The translations under genes were made by a program, and so were the position numbers. 64,000 nucleotides of DNA from Chroococcidiopsis thermalis PCC 7203 (GTDB lineage: Bacteria > Cyanobacteriota > Cyanobacteriia > Cyanobacteriales > Chroococcidiopsidaceae): contig NC_019695.1 of NCBI RefSeq assembly GCF_000317125.1, positions 3,708,336 to 3,772,335 of the forward strand. Reading direction: 5' to 3'. How positions within the stretch are numbered: the stretch's first letter is position 1; each line of letters opens with the position of its first letter. The notes beneath the pieces were generated by a model. The model was not told where the DNA came from. It was given only the letters and a program-made list of their open reading frames with translations, and made no database searches. Shown here piece by piece: positions 45,601-55,036 of the stretch.

Positions 45601-48294
45601 ATGAGAATTCTGAAAATCCAGACTTTACGCGGTCCCAACTATTGGAGCATTCGCCGACATAAGCTGATCTTGATGCGGCTCGATTTAGAAGAGTTAGCCG
45701 AGCAACCAACGAATCAAATCCCAGGCTTCTATGAAGGACTGGTCGAAACTCTGCCGAGTTTAGAATCGCATTTCTGCTCTCCTGGGTGTCGCGGTGGTTT
45801 CCTGATGCGGGTGCGGGAAGGCACTATGATGGGGCATGTGGTGGAGCATATCGCTTTAGAGTTACAAGAACTGGCAGGCATGTCAGTCGGCTTTGGACGG
45901 ACGCGGGAAACCTCAACGCCAGGGATTTATCAGGTGGTGTTCGACTATGAAGACGAGCAGGCAGGACGCTATGCGGGAAGGGCTGCCGTGCGGATGTGCC
46001 AAAGTATTGTGGAGCAAGGAAGATATCCCCAGGCTGAGTTAGAGCAGGATTTGCAGGATCTCAAGGAACTGTATCGGGATGCGGCGCTAGGACCGAGTAC
46101 GGAAGCGATTATAGAAGAGGCAGCAGCTAAGGGAATTCCCTGGATGAATTTGGGGGCGCGGTTTTTGATTCAGCTGGGTTACGGTGCGAATCAAAAGCGG
46201 GTGCAAGCTACCATGAGCGATCGCACGGGAATTTTGGGTGTAGAACTTGCCTGCGATAAGGAGAGTACGAAACGGATTTTAGGCAATGCAGGCGTACCCG
46301 TTCCCCAAGGGACGACAATTAGCTATTTAGATGAATTAGAAGATGCGATCGCCTCTGTTGGCGGTTATCCAATTGTGATTAAACCCTTGGATGGCAACCA
46401 CGGGCGGGGGATCACGATCGATATTAGAACCTGGGAAGAAGCTGAAGCCGCCTACGATGCTGCGAAAGAAGTTTCTCGCGCTGTCATTGTCGAGCGTTAC
46501 TACGTCGGGCGCGATCATCGAGTATTAGTCGTAGACGGCAAGGTGGTTGCCGTTGCCGAGCGCGTCCCCGCTCACGTTGTCGGTGATGGTGAGAGTACGA
46601 TCGAACAGTTAATTGAAGAAACGAACCAAGACCCGAATCGAGGTGAGGGACACGATAACGTCCTGACCAAAATTCAACTCGATCGCACCAGTTTTCAATT
46701 GCTCGAACGCCAGGGATATACCTTAGATACGGTATTAACAGAGGGCGAAGTTTGCTACTTGCGGGCAACAGCAAACTTGAGTACGGGCGGGATCGCTGTA
46801 GACCGTACCGATGACATTCACCCAGAAAATGCTTGGTTAGCGCAGCGAGTCGCGAAAATCGTTGGCTTAGATATCACGGGGATCGATATTGTCACCTCCG
46901 ATATCAGCCGCCCGTTGCGGGAAACTGAGGGTGTAATTGTCGAAGTGAATGCGGCTCCAGGCTTTAGGATGCACGTTGCTCCCAGTCGCGGCATTCCGCG
47001 TAACGTTGCTGGGGCAGTATTAGATATGCTATTTCCCCCAGGTACGCCCAGCCGAATTCCAATTATTGCCTTGACGGGGACGAACGGTAAGACAACCACT
47101 ACACGCCTGACGGCACACCTGATTAAACAGAGTGGTAAGGTTGTCGGCTACACCACAACTGATGGCACGTATATCGGCGATTATTTGGTAGAACCAGGTG
47201 ATAATACTGGTCCCCAAAGCGCTCAGTTGATTTTGCAAGACCCCACGGTGGAAGTTGCCGTACTGGAGTCGGCGCGGGGAGGAATTTTGCGATCGGGACT
47301 GGCTTTTGATGCTAGCGATATTGGGGTGGTGTTGAATGTGGCTGCCGATCATTTAGGAATTGGCGACATTGACACGCTCGAACAAATGGCGCACCTCAAA
47401 AGTGTAGTAGCGGAAGCCGTGCAACCAAATGGTTATGCCGTCCTCAACGCCGACGACCCTCTTACAGCACAAATGCGCGATCGCGTCAAGTCTAAGCTGG
47501 CTTGGTTTTCCATGTCTCCAGACAATCCTTTGATTCAAGAGCATACCCAGCAGGGTGGCTTGGCAGCAGTGTATGAAAACGGCTACCTCTCAATTTTGCA
47601 AGGAGATTGGACGCTGCGGATCGAACAGGCAGCGAACGTACCGTTAACTATGGGCGGACGCGCACCGTTTATGATTGCCAACGCTTTAGCCGCAAGTTTG
47701 GCAGCTTATGCCTATGGCGTGCAGATCGAACAGATCCGTGCTGGATTGGCTACGTTCCGCGCTTCCAGCAGTCAGACTCCTGGGCGGATGAATTTATTCA
47801 ACCTGGGTGAATATCATGCCTTGGTAGACTACGCTCACAATCCGCACAGCTATGAGGCATTAGGGGGATTCATTCGCAACTGGACGGCAGGAGAAAGAAT
47901 TGGTGTTATTGGGGGTCCAGGCGATCGCCGTGACGAAGATTTTATTATGTTGGGTAGGCTTTCAGCAGAAATTTTCGATCGCATCATTATTAAAGAAGAC
48001 GACGATAACAGAGGTCGCCCCAGGGGAGACGCAGCTGAATTAATTTCCAAGGGAATTATGCAGGTCAAGTCCGATTGTCGTTACGAGATCGTTTTAGATG
48101 AGACGACAGCAATCAATACAGGTTTAGACACTGCTTCCAACGGTAGTTTGGTTGCGATCCTCCCAGAAAGCGTCAGCCGTGCTATTAGCTTAATTCAAGC
48201 CCGTAATCCCCTAAGCGATAATTCTCTCCAGCCTCCCAGCGTGGCGGCGCAAGATAATGCAATGGGGATCGTATCGTCGGTGAATCAGATTTAG
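45601..48294 (+). CDS. cphA: Cyanophycin synthetase
   Basis: 897 residues from the ATG at 45601, where the family begins (MRILKIQTLRGPNYWSIRRHKLI); an earlier frame start at 45553 adds atypical residues. CphA makes multi-L-arginyl-poly-L-aspartate from Asp, Arg and ATP. The N-terminal domain (1 to about 160) leads to an ATP-grasp domain at about 165-480 (GYPIVIKPLDGNHGRGITIDI, VIVEVNAAPGFRMH). The Mur-ligase-like domain at about 485-880 has the P-loop IIALTGTNGKTTTTRLTAHLI, LNVAADHLG and LVDYAHNPHSYEAL. Both active sites look complete. Confidence 0.96.
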   Translation: MRILKIQTLRGPNYWSIRRHKLILMRLDLEELAEQPTNQIPGFYEGLVETLPSLESHFCSPGCRGGFLMRVREGTMMGHVVEHIALELQELAGMSVGFGRTRETSTPGIYQVVFDYEDEQAGRYAGRAAVRMCQSIVEQGRYPQAELEQDLQDLKELYRDAALGPSTEAIIEEAAAKGIPWMNLGARFLIQLGYGANQKRVQATMSDRTGILGVELACDKESTKRILGNAGVPVPQGTTISYLDELEDAIASVGGYPIVIKPLDGNHGRGITIDIRTWEEAEAAYDAAKEVSRAVIVERYYVGRDHRVLVVDGKVVAVAERVPAHVVGDGESTIEQLIEETNQDPNRGEGHDNVLTKIQLDRTSFQLLERQGYTLDTVLTEGEVCYLRATANLSTGGIAVDRTDDIHPENAWLAQRVAKIVGLDITGIDIVTSDISRPLRETEGVIVEVNAAPGFRMHVAPSRGIPRNVAGAVLDMLFPPGTPSRIPIIALTGTNGKTTTTRLTAHLIKQSGKVVGYTTTDGTYIGDYLVEPGDNTGPQSAQLILQDPTVEVAVLESARGGILRSGLAFDASDIGVVLNVAADHLGIGDIDTLEQMAHLKSVVAEAVQPNGYAVLNADDPLTAQMRDRVKSKLAWFSMSPDNPLIQEHTQQGGLAAVYENGYLSILQGDWTLRIEQAANVPLTMGGRAPFMIANALAASLAAYAYGVQIEQIRAGLATFRASSSQTPGRMNLFNLGEYHALVDYAHNPHSYEALGGFIRNWTAGERIGVIGGPGDRRDEDFIMLGRLSAEIFDRIIIKEDDDNRGRPRGDAAELISKGIMQVKSDCRYEIVLDETTAINTGLDTASNGSLVAILPESVSRAISLIQARNPLSDNSLQPPSVAAQDNAMGIVSSVNQI

Positions 48295-48333
48295 TCATTT
48301 GTCATTGGTCATTGGTCATTTGCAAAAATATGG

Positions 48334-48357
48334 TTTTGACTTTTGACTTTTGACTTC
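48334..48357. repeat. TTTTGAC heptamer repeat
   Basis: Three TTTTGAC units between the convergent cphA and tatA genes. The same unit occurs near 33978-34014, 41038-41073 and 62497-62522. Confidence 0.7.
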
Positions 48358-48358
48358 C

Positions 48359-48529
48359 TCATTCCTCTTCAGAATTGGGATCGTCTGATTGGGGATTTTT
48401 CAGTTCTTCTTTGAAGCCACGTAGGGTTTTACCCAGGGAACTGCCGATTTCGGGAATTTTCTTGGGACCAAAAATTAGAATTGCAATAATGAAGATGATT
48501 CCGACTTCCGCCCATCCTAGACCAAACAT
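48359..48529 (-). CDS. tatA: Twin-arginine translocase subunit TatA/TatE
   Basis: A 56-residue protein: MFGLGWAEVGIIFIIAILIF, then GPKKIPEIGSSLGKTLRGFKEELKN and an acidic tail. The short N-terminal membrane helix, the FGPKKIPEIG hinge and the amphipathic helix are the TatA family signature. It forms the pore component moving folded proteins across the thylakoid or plasma membrane. TTGACAGGAGAATTTT precedes the ATG. It is convergent with cphA. tatC is not in the window. Confidence 0.93.
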   Translation of the reverse strand: MFGLGWAEVGIIFIIAILIFGPKKIPEIGSSLGKTLRGFKEELKNPQSDDPNSEEE

Positions 48530-48621
48530 AAAATTCTCCTGTCAACCTTCCTTCTTACTAATCATAGATGGGGTGCGATAACTTCGTAACAGGGAGCAGG
48601 GAGTAGTTAAGAAATGAGTCG

Positions 48622-49965
48622 CTACTGTTTTGTAATTGGTATTTCCAGCCATGCACTGAGTTCTTGGGCTAGCCAGTCAATTTCTGAGGGAGAGATTGAA
48701 CCGTCGTTACCCAGTTCGTATTTTTTGGTTCCCGCCCAAATTGTCAAACGAGAGACATTGCCAAAAGATGCGATCGCCAGTTTTTCAATTTCTTGTCTCG
48801 GCAGTTGATGGCGCGGCTGTTTAAATCGAAAGCCGAACATTTCGTAACTGCGGGTTATTTGTTGAGGATCTATAGTAATTCGGACTTTCCCAAATAAAGC
48901 TGATAATATCCGCCAGACCATGCTTGCACCCGCACCCAAAAAAGGGAGTGAAAATAAGGCGAAGAAAAGATTCATTCCCATTGGTGCTGTGATGAGAGCC
49001 GAGGCTAGCCAAAATACTAAAAACGAATTCCAGGCGATCGCAAATAAGCTTAAAGAAAGAATTTCAGGACTAAAACCTTTGCTAGGAAGTAAAATTTCTA
49101 CAGAATTGGCATCTTGATGTAATTTAATCTTACTTCCAAACGGTTGCGAAATTATCGGTACGATATTTACAGGTTGTTCTAAAGCTGCTAATGCTTCCCG
49201 AGCCGAACTCAAACGCCGATCTAAGTTTGGTTCAATCATCCACTTCAACCAGCGGGTAAATTCAGGACTCAAATTTGCCACTGATTCAAATTGAATTTTG
49301 CCGTCTTTGTGCGGCAGATCGGCAGGATGAATCCCCGTAACCAAGTAAATTAAAGTTGTACCTAAGCTGTATAAATCGGAGGCGGGAACAGCGCGATCGC
49401 CAAATTGTTCGGGTGGCATATAGCCATATGTCCCCACAACTGTCATAGTTCCGCCTTCCTTAGAAGCTAAAGTTTGTACGGAACCGAAATCGACTAAATA
49501 TATTTTTTCTATGCGATCCCCAAGCAAAATGTTACTGGGTTTCAGATCTCTGTGAATGACTGGTGGTTTTTGTCCGTGGAGGTAAATCAAAATTTCTAGT
49601 ACTGACTTAGCTAATTGTTTGACTTCCGCCTCGCTAAACCTTCGTCCAGCTTTGAGTTCTGTTTCTATAGATTTCCCTTCTACATAAGACTGTACTAGAG
49701 CAAAACCTTTAGTGTAGGGTGTATCGAGTTCAAAAAAATCTAAATATTTAGGAATAGCGGGATGAGATAAAGCTTTTAAAGTTTCTGCTTCCCGTTCAAA
49801 TAATTTCAATGCCTCCCATTCAAAATCTATCCCGAAGGAGAGGAGTTTGATAACAACTAATGCTTCTGTTTTCAAATCTCGCGCTAGTAGCGTTTTGCGC
49901 CCGGCTTTTTTTGCCAATTGCTGCTGAATTTCATAGCGCGAAGTGAGGCGATCGCTATAGTTCAT
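48622..49965 (-). CDS. Serine/threonine protein kinase with C-terminal membrane region
   Basis: 447 residues from the ATG at 49965; a start 10 codons earlier is less likely. Kinase motifs are in order: a divergent Gly-rich region (YEIQQQLAKKAGRKTLLARD), VVIKLL (Lys), HRDLKPSNILLGD (catalytic loop), DFGSVQT (metal-binding), GTYGYMPPEQFGD and SDLYSLGTTLIYLVTG. After about residue 270, two adjacent membrane segments (FAIAWNSFLVFWLASALITAPMGMNLFFALFSLPFLGAG) precede a beta-rich tail (VRITIDPQQITRSYEMFGFRFKQPRHQLPRQEIEKLAI). The catalytic set is complete. Targets unknown. Confidence 0.9.
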   Translation of the reverse strand: MNYSDRLTSRYEIQQQLAKKAGRKTLLARDLKTEALVVIKLLSFGIDFEWEALKLFEREAETLKALSHPAIPKYLDFFELDTPYTKGFALVQSYVEGKSIETELKAGRRFSEAEVKQLAKSVLEILIYLHGQKPPVIHRDLKPSNILLGDRIEKIYLVDFGSVQTLASKEGGTMTVVGTYGYMPPEQFGDRAVPASDLYSLGTTLIYLVTGIHPADLPHKDGKIQFESVANLSPEFTRWLKWMIEPNLDRRLSSAREALAALEQPVNIVPIISQPFGSKIKLHQDANSVEILLPSKGFSPEILSLSLFAIAWNSFLVFWLASALITAPMGMNLFFALFSLPFLGAGASMVWRILSALFGKVRITIDPQQITRSYEMFGFRFKQPRHQLPRQEIEKLAIASFGNVSRLTIWAGTKKYELGNDGSISPSEIDWLAQELSAWLEIPITKQ

Positions 49966-50051
49966 ATTTCGTAATTCGTGCTTTGGAGGGTGCAATGCAC
50001 GTGTCGCACCCTACAGAAATGGTAGCAATTGGAGCCGATTGAAAGAGAATA

Positions 50052-50192
50052 TCGCGCAAAGACGCAAAGGCACAAAGGAATGAAGGGTATCTTCGCGGGC
50101 GATCCGAGTCTCAAGGAGATCTCACGTATGCAATGCTTAGCAACAAGCTACTAGTCCTCAGTAACGCTTTGCCCTTCTGCGTCTTTGCGCGA
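50052..50192. repeat. 141-bp element with 15-bp perfect terminal inverted repeats
   Basis: The ends TCGCGCAAAGACGCA (50052-50066) and TGCGTCTTTGCGCGA (50178-50192) are exact reverse complements enclosing 111 bp. No ORF. It fills the gap between the sigC 3' end and the kinase start. A related CGTCTTTG repeat lies at 10799. It may be a MITE-type remnant or a paired repeat. Confidence 0.65.
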
Positions 50193-50198
50193 CCAAAA

Positions 50199-51401
50199 TT
50201 ATAACAGCCAGCCTTTCAAGCGTTTAGCAATGTGAGGACGACGCAGTTTCCGCATGGCTTTACTTTGGATTTGTCTGACTCTTTCGCGCGAGAGGTTGAA
50301 CAAACAACCGACTTCCTCTAAGGTACAAGGTTCGCTTGTCGTTAACCCGTAACGCAGAGAAATTACGTCTTTTTCCCTGGGAGTAAGGACATCGCCTAAA
50401 ACATCCCATATTTCCTGTCTCATCATGGTTTCGCTCATCTGTTGTTCGGGAGATTGAGCGTCGTTGTCTTCTAAGAGATCGACTAATTCTGTATCTTCCT
50501 CTTTCCCGACTCGATGATTGAGAGATAAAGCTTTGCGCCGTAACTGTTGTAATTGACGTAGCTGTTCTGGTGGAACTTCTAATGCTGCGGCTAATTCAAT
50601 TTCTGAAGGATTGCGTTGGAGTTTTTGTTTTAACTCTCGTTGATATTTTTTAAGTTTATTTAATTTTTCAACAATGTGAATTGGTAACCGAATTGTTCTA
50701 GCGTCATTAGCGATCGCCCGCGTAATTGCTTGACGAATCCACCAATAGGCATAGGTAGAAAACTTATATCCCTTGTCGGGATCGAATTTTTCCGTGGCGC
50801 GGTTGAGTCCCATTGCGCCTTCTTGAATCAGATCTAGAAATGGCAAACCACGATTTAAATAGCGTTTGGCGATAGAAACTACTAAGCGTAAATTGGAACG
50901 GATCATTTTTCGCTTTGCCACTCGTCCCAAATACAGTTGATGTTCTAATTGCTTGTCTGAAATTCCTAACTCCGCTATCAATTCTTCTCGGTTTGGTTGA
51001 CGTTTGAGTTGCTTTTGCAATCCTCTTTGAGTTTCTTCAACTTCAACTAAAAACCGAACTCGACGCGCCAATTCTACTTCTTCGTCTGCTTTCAGCAGGG
51101 GATAACGCGCCATTTCTTTAAAAAACGCTCCCACTGCGTCGTCAAACTGAGTTTTTTGATACTCCGAAGCTCTTGCTGCTCCAATCCCATCAAAGTCTCG
51201 TTCGTCAGCCTCCCACCCTTCTGTCAAGGCGATCGCTGTTTCTTCTATATTGGGTGTTGTTAGCTCGGGTAGCTGCTCTGGTTCCGATTCGACTTCTCGA
51301 TTCAAAGCGGTAATTACCTCTATTTCGGCAATATCTATATCGCTGTTGAATTCAGGGGTAGGGAAGCGATCGTGTTGGTACGGCTGCTTTCTTTCGTACA
51401 T
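50199..51401 (-). CDS. sigC: Group 2 RNA polymerase sigma factor, SigC-type
   Basis: About 400 residues from the ATG at 51401; a GTG at 51413 would add four. A long acidic N-terminus (ALNREVESEPEQLPELTTPNIEETAIALTEGWEADERDFDG) precedes region 1.2 (AVGAFFKEMARYPLLKADEEVELARRV). Region 2 is [61 protein letters not shown]. Region 4 is TPREKDVISLRYGL with [30 protein letters not shown]. The acidic N-terminus and the IAKRLKGWL end match cyanobacterial SigC, linked to stationary-phase and nitrogen responses. It is unlike the factor at 23549. Confidence 0.82.
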   Translation of the reverse strand: MYERKQPYQHDRFPTPEFNSDIDIAEIEVITALNREVESEPEQLPELTTPNIEETAIALTEGWEADERDFDGIGAARASEYQKTQFDDAVGAFFKEMARYPLLKADEEVELARRVRFLVEVEETQRGLQKQLKRQPNREELIAELGISDKQLEHQLYLGRVAKRKMIRSNLRLVVSIAKRYLNRGLPFLDLIQEGAMGLNRATEKFDPDKGYKFSTYAYWWIRQAITRAIANDARTIRLPIHIVEKLNKLKKYQRELKQKLQRNPSEIELAAALEVPPEQLRQLQQLRRKALSLNHRVGKEEDTELVDLLEDNDAQSPEQQMSETMMRQEIWDVLGDVLTPREKDVISLRYGLTTSEPCTLEEVGCLFNLSRERVRQIQSKAMRKLRRPHIAKRLKGWLL

Positions 51402-51413
51402 AAACACTGGCAC

Positions 51414-52073
51414 AAGGTAGATGGGAGACTACTTAATTAAAAATTAAGTTTCAGGCTTGAAACTTGTCTGGGTAATTATCTTCTGATTAGAAGCTTATTA
51501 TCAGTTTTTCTCGACTTGAAGACCTTTCAAATTCGTATTTTTTATCACCAAGTTCGCTCGGCAATAAACACTGTAAATTGAGAGCGAGAGTTTTATTAAA
51601 TTTTCCAACCATGCTTATCGTAGGCTAATTATCGTTTGAAATGCAATGTAAATAGTTAGAGATTTCCTGTTTTTCTATGGCAAACCTATTAAGTTTTTAT
51701 TAAAATTTGCTCTGTATTTCAGAAAAATGAATAGGTTCTCCAAAAGTTATGAGATATACCAAGCCAATTAGATGTTTAGTATTCCTAAATGTAGGCTAGC
51801 TCTGTTAATAAAAGTTACCAATTATACACATATAATTAGCTGATTCATTAAATTTTCTTAAAGTATTTGTTCCTAAAAATTAGGATGGCATAGAATTAAC
51901 GGTTTAAATCTCTATCAATAGGGAGAAAATACTTATTGGAAGTCAAAAGTCGAAAGTCAGAAGTCAAAACTAACTGCTCCCCACTCCCTTCATTGCGAAT
52001 TCAGAAGGCAAATTGTAATATGGATTACCACAGGTCGCGCCAAGGATAATTGTAGGAGTAGGCTAATTTAGGT
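51414..52073. other. Large AT-rich intergenic region between sigC and priA
   Basis: About 660 bp between divergent sigC and priA, presumably holding both promoters. It contains GAAAGTC/AAAAGTC heptamer-like units near 51939-51968. I see no ORF, tRNA or stable hairpin. Confidence 0.5.
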
Positions 52074-54608
52074 ATGGTCGGGGTAAATTTAACAGGCAGA
52101 TCTGTGGTAGCTGAATTACAAGGATACTACCAATCGCAAACGAACCAGCGTTGGCTGGAAGTTTTGGTAGATTGTCCTGGAACGCAGGAAGTCTATACTT
52201 ATAAGTTGCCAGCTCAATTGACGGTACAACCGGGAGATATCCTCAGCGTGCCGTTTGGGGCAAATCAAGTTGGTGCGATCGCCTTACGATTTGTAGAACA
52301 TCCTCCCGTCGATCTATCGCCAGACAAAATTCGTGCTGTTGAAGATGTGGTGAGTCGGGGCTTTTTCCCGCCTGCTTACTGGGAACTACTCAATCGAGTG
52401 GCAGCATATTACTACACTCCCTTGATTGCAGCGATTCGCGTTGCCTTGCCACCCGGACTATTGGGGCGATCGCAGCGTCGGATTAAACTAATTGGGGAAA
52501 TTAAGCCTGGTGTTGATGCGTTCTGCACTCCGGCGGCGAAAGAAATTTTGGCACTGCTGCAAGCTCAACCTAATAAAGACTACAGCTTTATTTATCTGCA
52601 ACGGCAAGTTAGAAATGCCTATCGGGGAGTGCGAGAATTGTTGCGCCTGTCGTTGGTAGAAAGTTATCTAGAACCACCCCGCCTGACACGACCCAAGTTG
52701 CAAAAAGCTGTAACGTTGGTAGGTACGGGATTAGAACGAGATATTACGTCTCGACAACAGGAAATTTTAGACGTGTTGCGACGGCAGGGCGGCGATATTT
52801 GGTTGAGCGAATTGTTACGACTGTGTAACGCCAGTCCTAGCACCCTCAAAACATTAGAACAAAAGGGTTATGTTGTCATTGAAGAACGGGAAATGCTGCG
52901 GCAAGAACAAGGAGTATTGCAAGCAGCAGACGAGCCAAAAACGCTGACAGCAGCTCAGTCACGAGCAGTAGAAACAATTACTCAATTAGCAGGATGCGAT
53001 CGCGTCTTATTGCATGGAGTGACGGGATCGGGTAAAACTGAAGTCTATTTACAGGCGATCGCGCCCATATTACGTCAAGGCAAATCGGCTTTAGTTTTAG
53101 TACCGGAAATCGGTTTAACTCCCCAACTTACAGACAGATTCCGCGCCCGCTTCGGTAGCAAAGTATGCGTTTACCATAGCGCCCTCTCAGATGGAGAAAG
53201 ATACGATACCTGGCGACAAATGCTCTTAGGAGAACCCCAAGTTGTCATTGGTACTCGTTCTGCTATTTTTGCCCCCTTACCCCGTCTTGGCTTAATTATT
53301 TTAGACGAGGAACACGACAGCAGCTTTAAGCAAGACTCCCCCATCCCCACCTACCACGCCCGTACCGTCGCCCAGTGGCGCGCTGAATTAGAAAACTGTC
53401 CCTTAGTGTTGGGTTCTGCAACCCCTTCTTTGGAAAGTTGGGTGATTAGTAGGGAGCAGGGGAGCAGAGGGGCAGAGGAGCAACAACAAACAACTACCAA
53501 CTACCAACTACCAACTACCCATTACCTCTCCTTACCAGAACGCATCCAATCCCGCCCTCTCCCACCTGTAGAAGTGGTGGATATGCGTCAGGAGATTCAG
53601 GAGGGCAATCGCTCGATTTTCAGCCGGGCGCTGTTGGAGGCTTTGCAGCAGTTGCAAGCACGGGGACAGCAGGGAATTTTATTTATCCATCGACGGGGAC
53701 ACAGCACGTTTGTTTCGTGTCGCAGTTGCGGTAACGTGCTGGAGTGTCCTGCTTGCGATGTGTCGCTGTCCTATCACCATACGGAAGAAGGTGCGCCGCA
53801 GTTGTTGCGGTGTCATTACTGTAATTACAGTCAATCTCATCCTCGTAATTGTCCCGAATGCGGTTCCCCCTATTTGAAATTTTTTGGCAGCGGGACGCAA
53901 CGGGTGGCGCAGGAAATTACGCGGTTGTTTCCCCAGTTGCGGTTTATTCGGTTTGATAGCGATACAACTCGGACTAAAGGGGCGCACCGGACGCTGTTAA
54001 CTCAGTTTGCCAACAGAGAAGCAGATTTATTAATTGGGACGCAAATGCTGACGAAAGGGTTGGATCTGCCTCAAGTTACCCTGATTGGTGTGGTAGCGGC
54101 GGATGGGTTATTGCATTTACCCGACTACAGAGCCGCAGAACGTGCCTTTCAAACTCTGACTCAGGTTGCGGGAAGGGCGGGACGCGGTGACGATCCTGGT
54201 AGAGTGATCCTACAAACGTATACTCCCGATCATCCGGTGATTCAAGCCGTACGGCAACATGAATATGAAGGGTTTGTAGAGGCGGAGTTGCAACAGCGAG
54301 TGGCGTTGAATTATCCGCCTCACGGACGATTGATTTTGTTGCGTTTGAGTAGTGTTGAGGCGAGTGCGGTAGAAAATACAGCTGGAGCGATCGCATCCTA
54401 TCTCAATAATTACATTACGCCTAGTTGGGAAATTTTGGGTCCTGCCCCAGCGAATATTTTGCGAGTGGCTAATCGTTACCGTTGGCAAATTCTCCTGAAG
54501 ATTGCGACCGATCTGCAACCAGTGTTACCTGATTGGCAGCAGGTGCGTTCGCTTTGTCCTAATAATGTGAGTTTGACCATTGATGTCGATCCGCTCAATT
54601 TGATGTGA
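52074..54608 (+). CDS. priA: Primosomal replication helicase PriA with repeat-derived insertion
   Basis: 844 residues, 3'-5' helicase restarting stalled forks. The N-terminal domain (WLEVLVDCPGTQEVYTYKLP, VQPGDILSVPFGANQVGAIA) binds fork DNA. Walker A is LLHGVTGSGKTEVYLQAI, the DEAH box is ILDEEHDSSFKQ, and motif III is LGSATPSLESW. The zinc region has CRSCGNVLECPACDVSLSYH, CHYCNYSQSHPRNCPECGS (paired CxxC). Motifs V/VI include LLIGTQMLTKGLDLPQVTLIGVV and QVAGRAGRGDDPG. At about residues 459-485 an extra segment ([23 protein letters not shown]) replaces the usual short linker; it is encoded by a heptamer repeat. Helicase motifs are otherwise intact. The gene's last 70 bp recur at 55418. Confidence 0.94.
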   Translation: MVGVNLTGRSVVAELQGYYQSQTNQRWLEVLVDCPGTQEVYTYKLPAQLTVQPGDILSVPFGANQVGAIALRFVEHPPVDLSPDKIRAVEDVVSRGFFPPAYWELLNRVAAYYYTPLIAAIRVALPPGLLGRSQRRIKLIGEIKPGVDAFCTPAAKEILALLQAQPNKDYSFIYLQRQVRNAYRGVRELLRLSLVESYLEPPRLTRPKLQKAVTLVGTGLERDITSRQQEILDVLRRQGGDIWLSELLRLCNASPSTLKTLEQKGYVVIEEREMLRQEQGVLQAADEPKTLTAAQSRAVETITQLAGCDRVLLHGVTGSGKTEVYLQAIAPILRQGKSALVLVPEIGLTPQLTDRFRARFGSKVCVYHSALSDGERYDTWRQMLLGEPQVVIGTRSAIFAPLPRLGLIILDEEHDSSFKQDSPIPTYHARTVAQWRAELENCPLVLGSATPSLESWVISREQGSRGAEEQQQTTTNYQLPTTHYLSLPERIQSRPLPPVEVVDMRQEIQEGNRSIFSRALLEALQQLQARGQQGILFIHRRGHSTFVSCRSCGNVLECPACDVSLSYHHTEEGAPQLLRCHYCNYSQSHPRNCPECGSPYLKFFGSGTQRVAQEITRLFPQLRFIRFDSDTTRTKGAHRTLLTQFANREADLLIGTQMLTKGLDLPQVTLIGVVAADGLLHLPDYRAAERAFQTLTQVAGRAGRGDDPGRVILQTYTPDHPVIQAVRQHEYEGFVEAELQQRVALNYPPHGRLILLRLSSVEASAVENTAGAIASYLNNYITPSWEILGPAPANILRVANRYRWQILLKIATDLQPVLPDWQQVRSLCPNNVSLTIDVDPLNLM
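53491..53526. repeat. Heptamer tandem repeat inside priA
   Basis: Four CAACTAC units and a CATTACC variant read in frame as TNYQLPTTH residues. The flanking 30 bp upstream are also low-complexity (GGGGAGCAGAGG type). Confidence 0.88.
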
Positions 54609-54622
54609 TGTCTCTCATCCAA
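54540..54622 (+). repeat. 83-bp direct repeat, copy A (priA 3' end)
   Basis: Covers the last 23 codons of priA and 14 bp beyond the stop. It aligns without gaps to 55418-55500 with 9 mismatches (74 of 83 identical). The toxin/immunity pair lies between the copies. Confidence 0.9.
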
Positions 54623-54657
54623 TACCCATTACGATCGCTGCTTGACCAAACTGCATC

Positions 54658-55023
54658 ATGACCAGCGCTAATCTTCATTGTCAACTGAGCGCGATCGCTA
54701 AACAGTTCCAGATTTTTGAATGTGTTCCCTGCGCCATTGCTCTGCGCCAATTCCTCATTGAGCAGCGTGTTTTTGGCAAACAGATTAGCCTTTTTACAGG
54801 TAGTATAGAAGATCCATTCTGTAACATTTATCACGAACGCCTCCAACAAAATATCTCCGTCAACGGACGACATGAAGCTATCTCTGTTGAAATTGACGGA
54901 CAAGAGCTGATTTTTGACAACATCCATCCCGAAGGAATTTCCAAAGTAGACTGGATTGATAACCTCTACTGTCCCGCTCAGGACTTAGGTGGCAGCTTCC
55001 AAATTACTGAAACTGCATTTTAA
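54658..55023 (+). CDS. Papain-fold toxin (Tox-PL-2-like)
   Basis: 121 residues. The block QFQIFECVPCAIALRQFLIEQ holds the likely catalytic Cys (ECVPCA). ISLFTGSIEDPFCNIYHERLQQNISVNGRHEAISVEIDGQELIFDNIHPEGISKVDWIDNLYC supplies candidate His (GRHEAIS) and Asp (IFDN) residues. This matches, as I recall it, the papain-fold toxin 2 domain usually found at the C-terminus of polymorphic toxins. Here it stands alone, with no secretion or repeat domain, so it may be an orphan tip module or act intracellularly. The next gene starts 14 bp downstream. Flanked by duplicated priA ends. Confidence 0.7.
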   Translation: MTSANLHCQLSAIAKQFQIFECVPCAIALRQFLIEQRVFGKQISLFTGSIEDPFCNIYHERLQQNISVNGRHEAISVEIDGQELIFDNIHPEGISKVDWIDNLYCPAQDLGGSFQITETAF

Positions 55024-55036
55024 GCTGGAGGAACAA

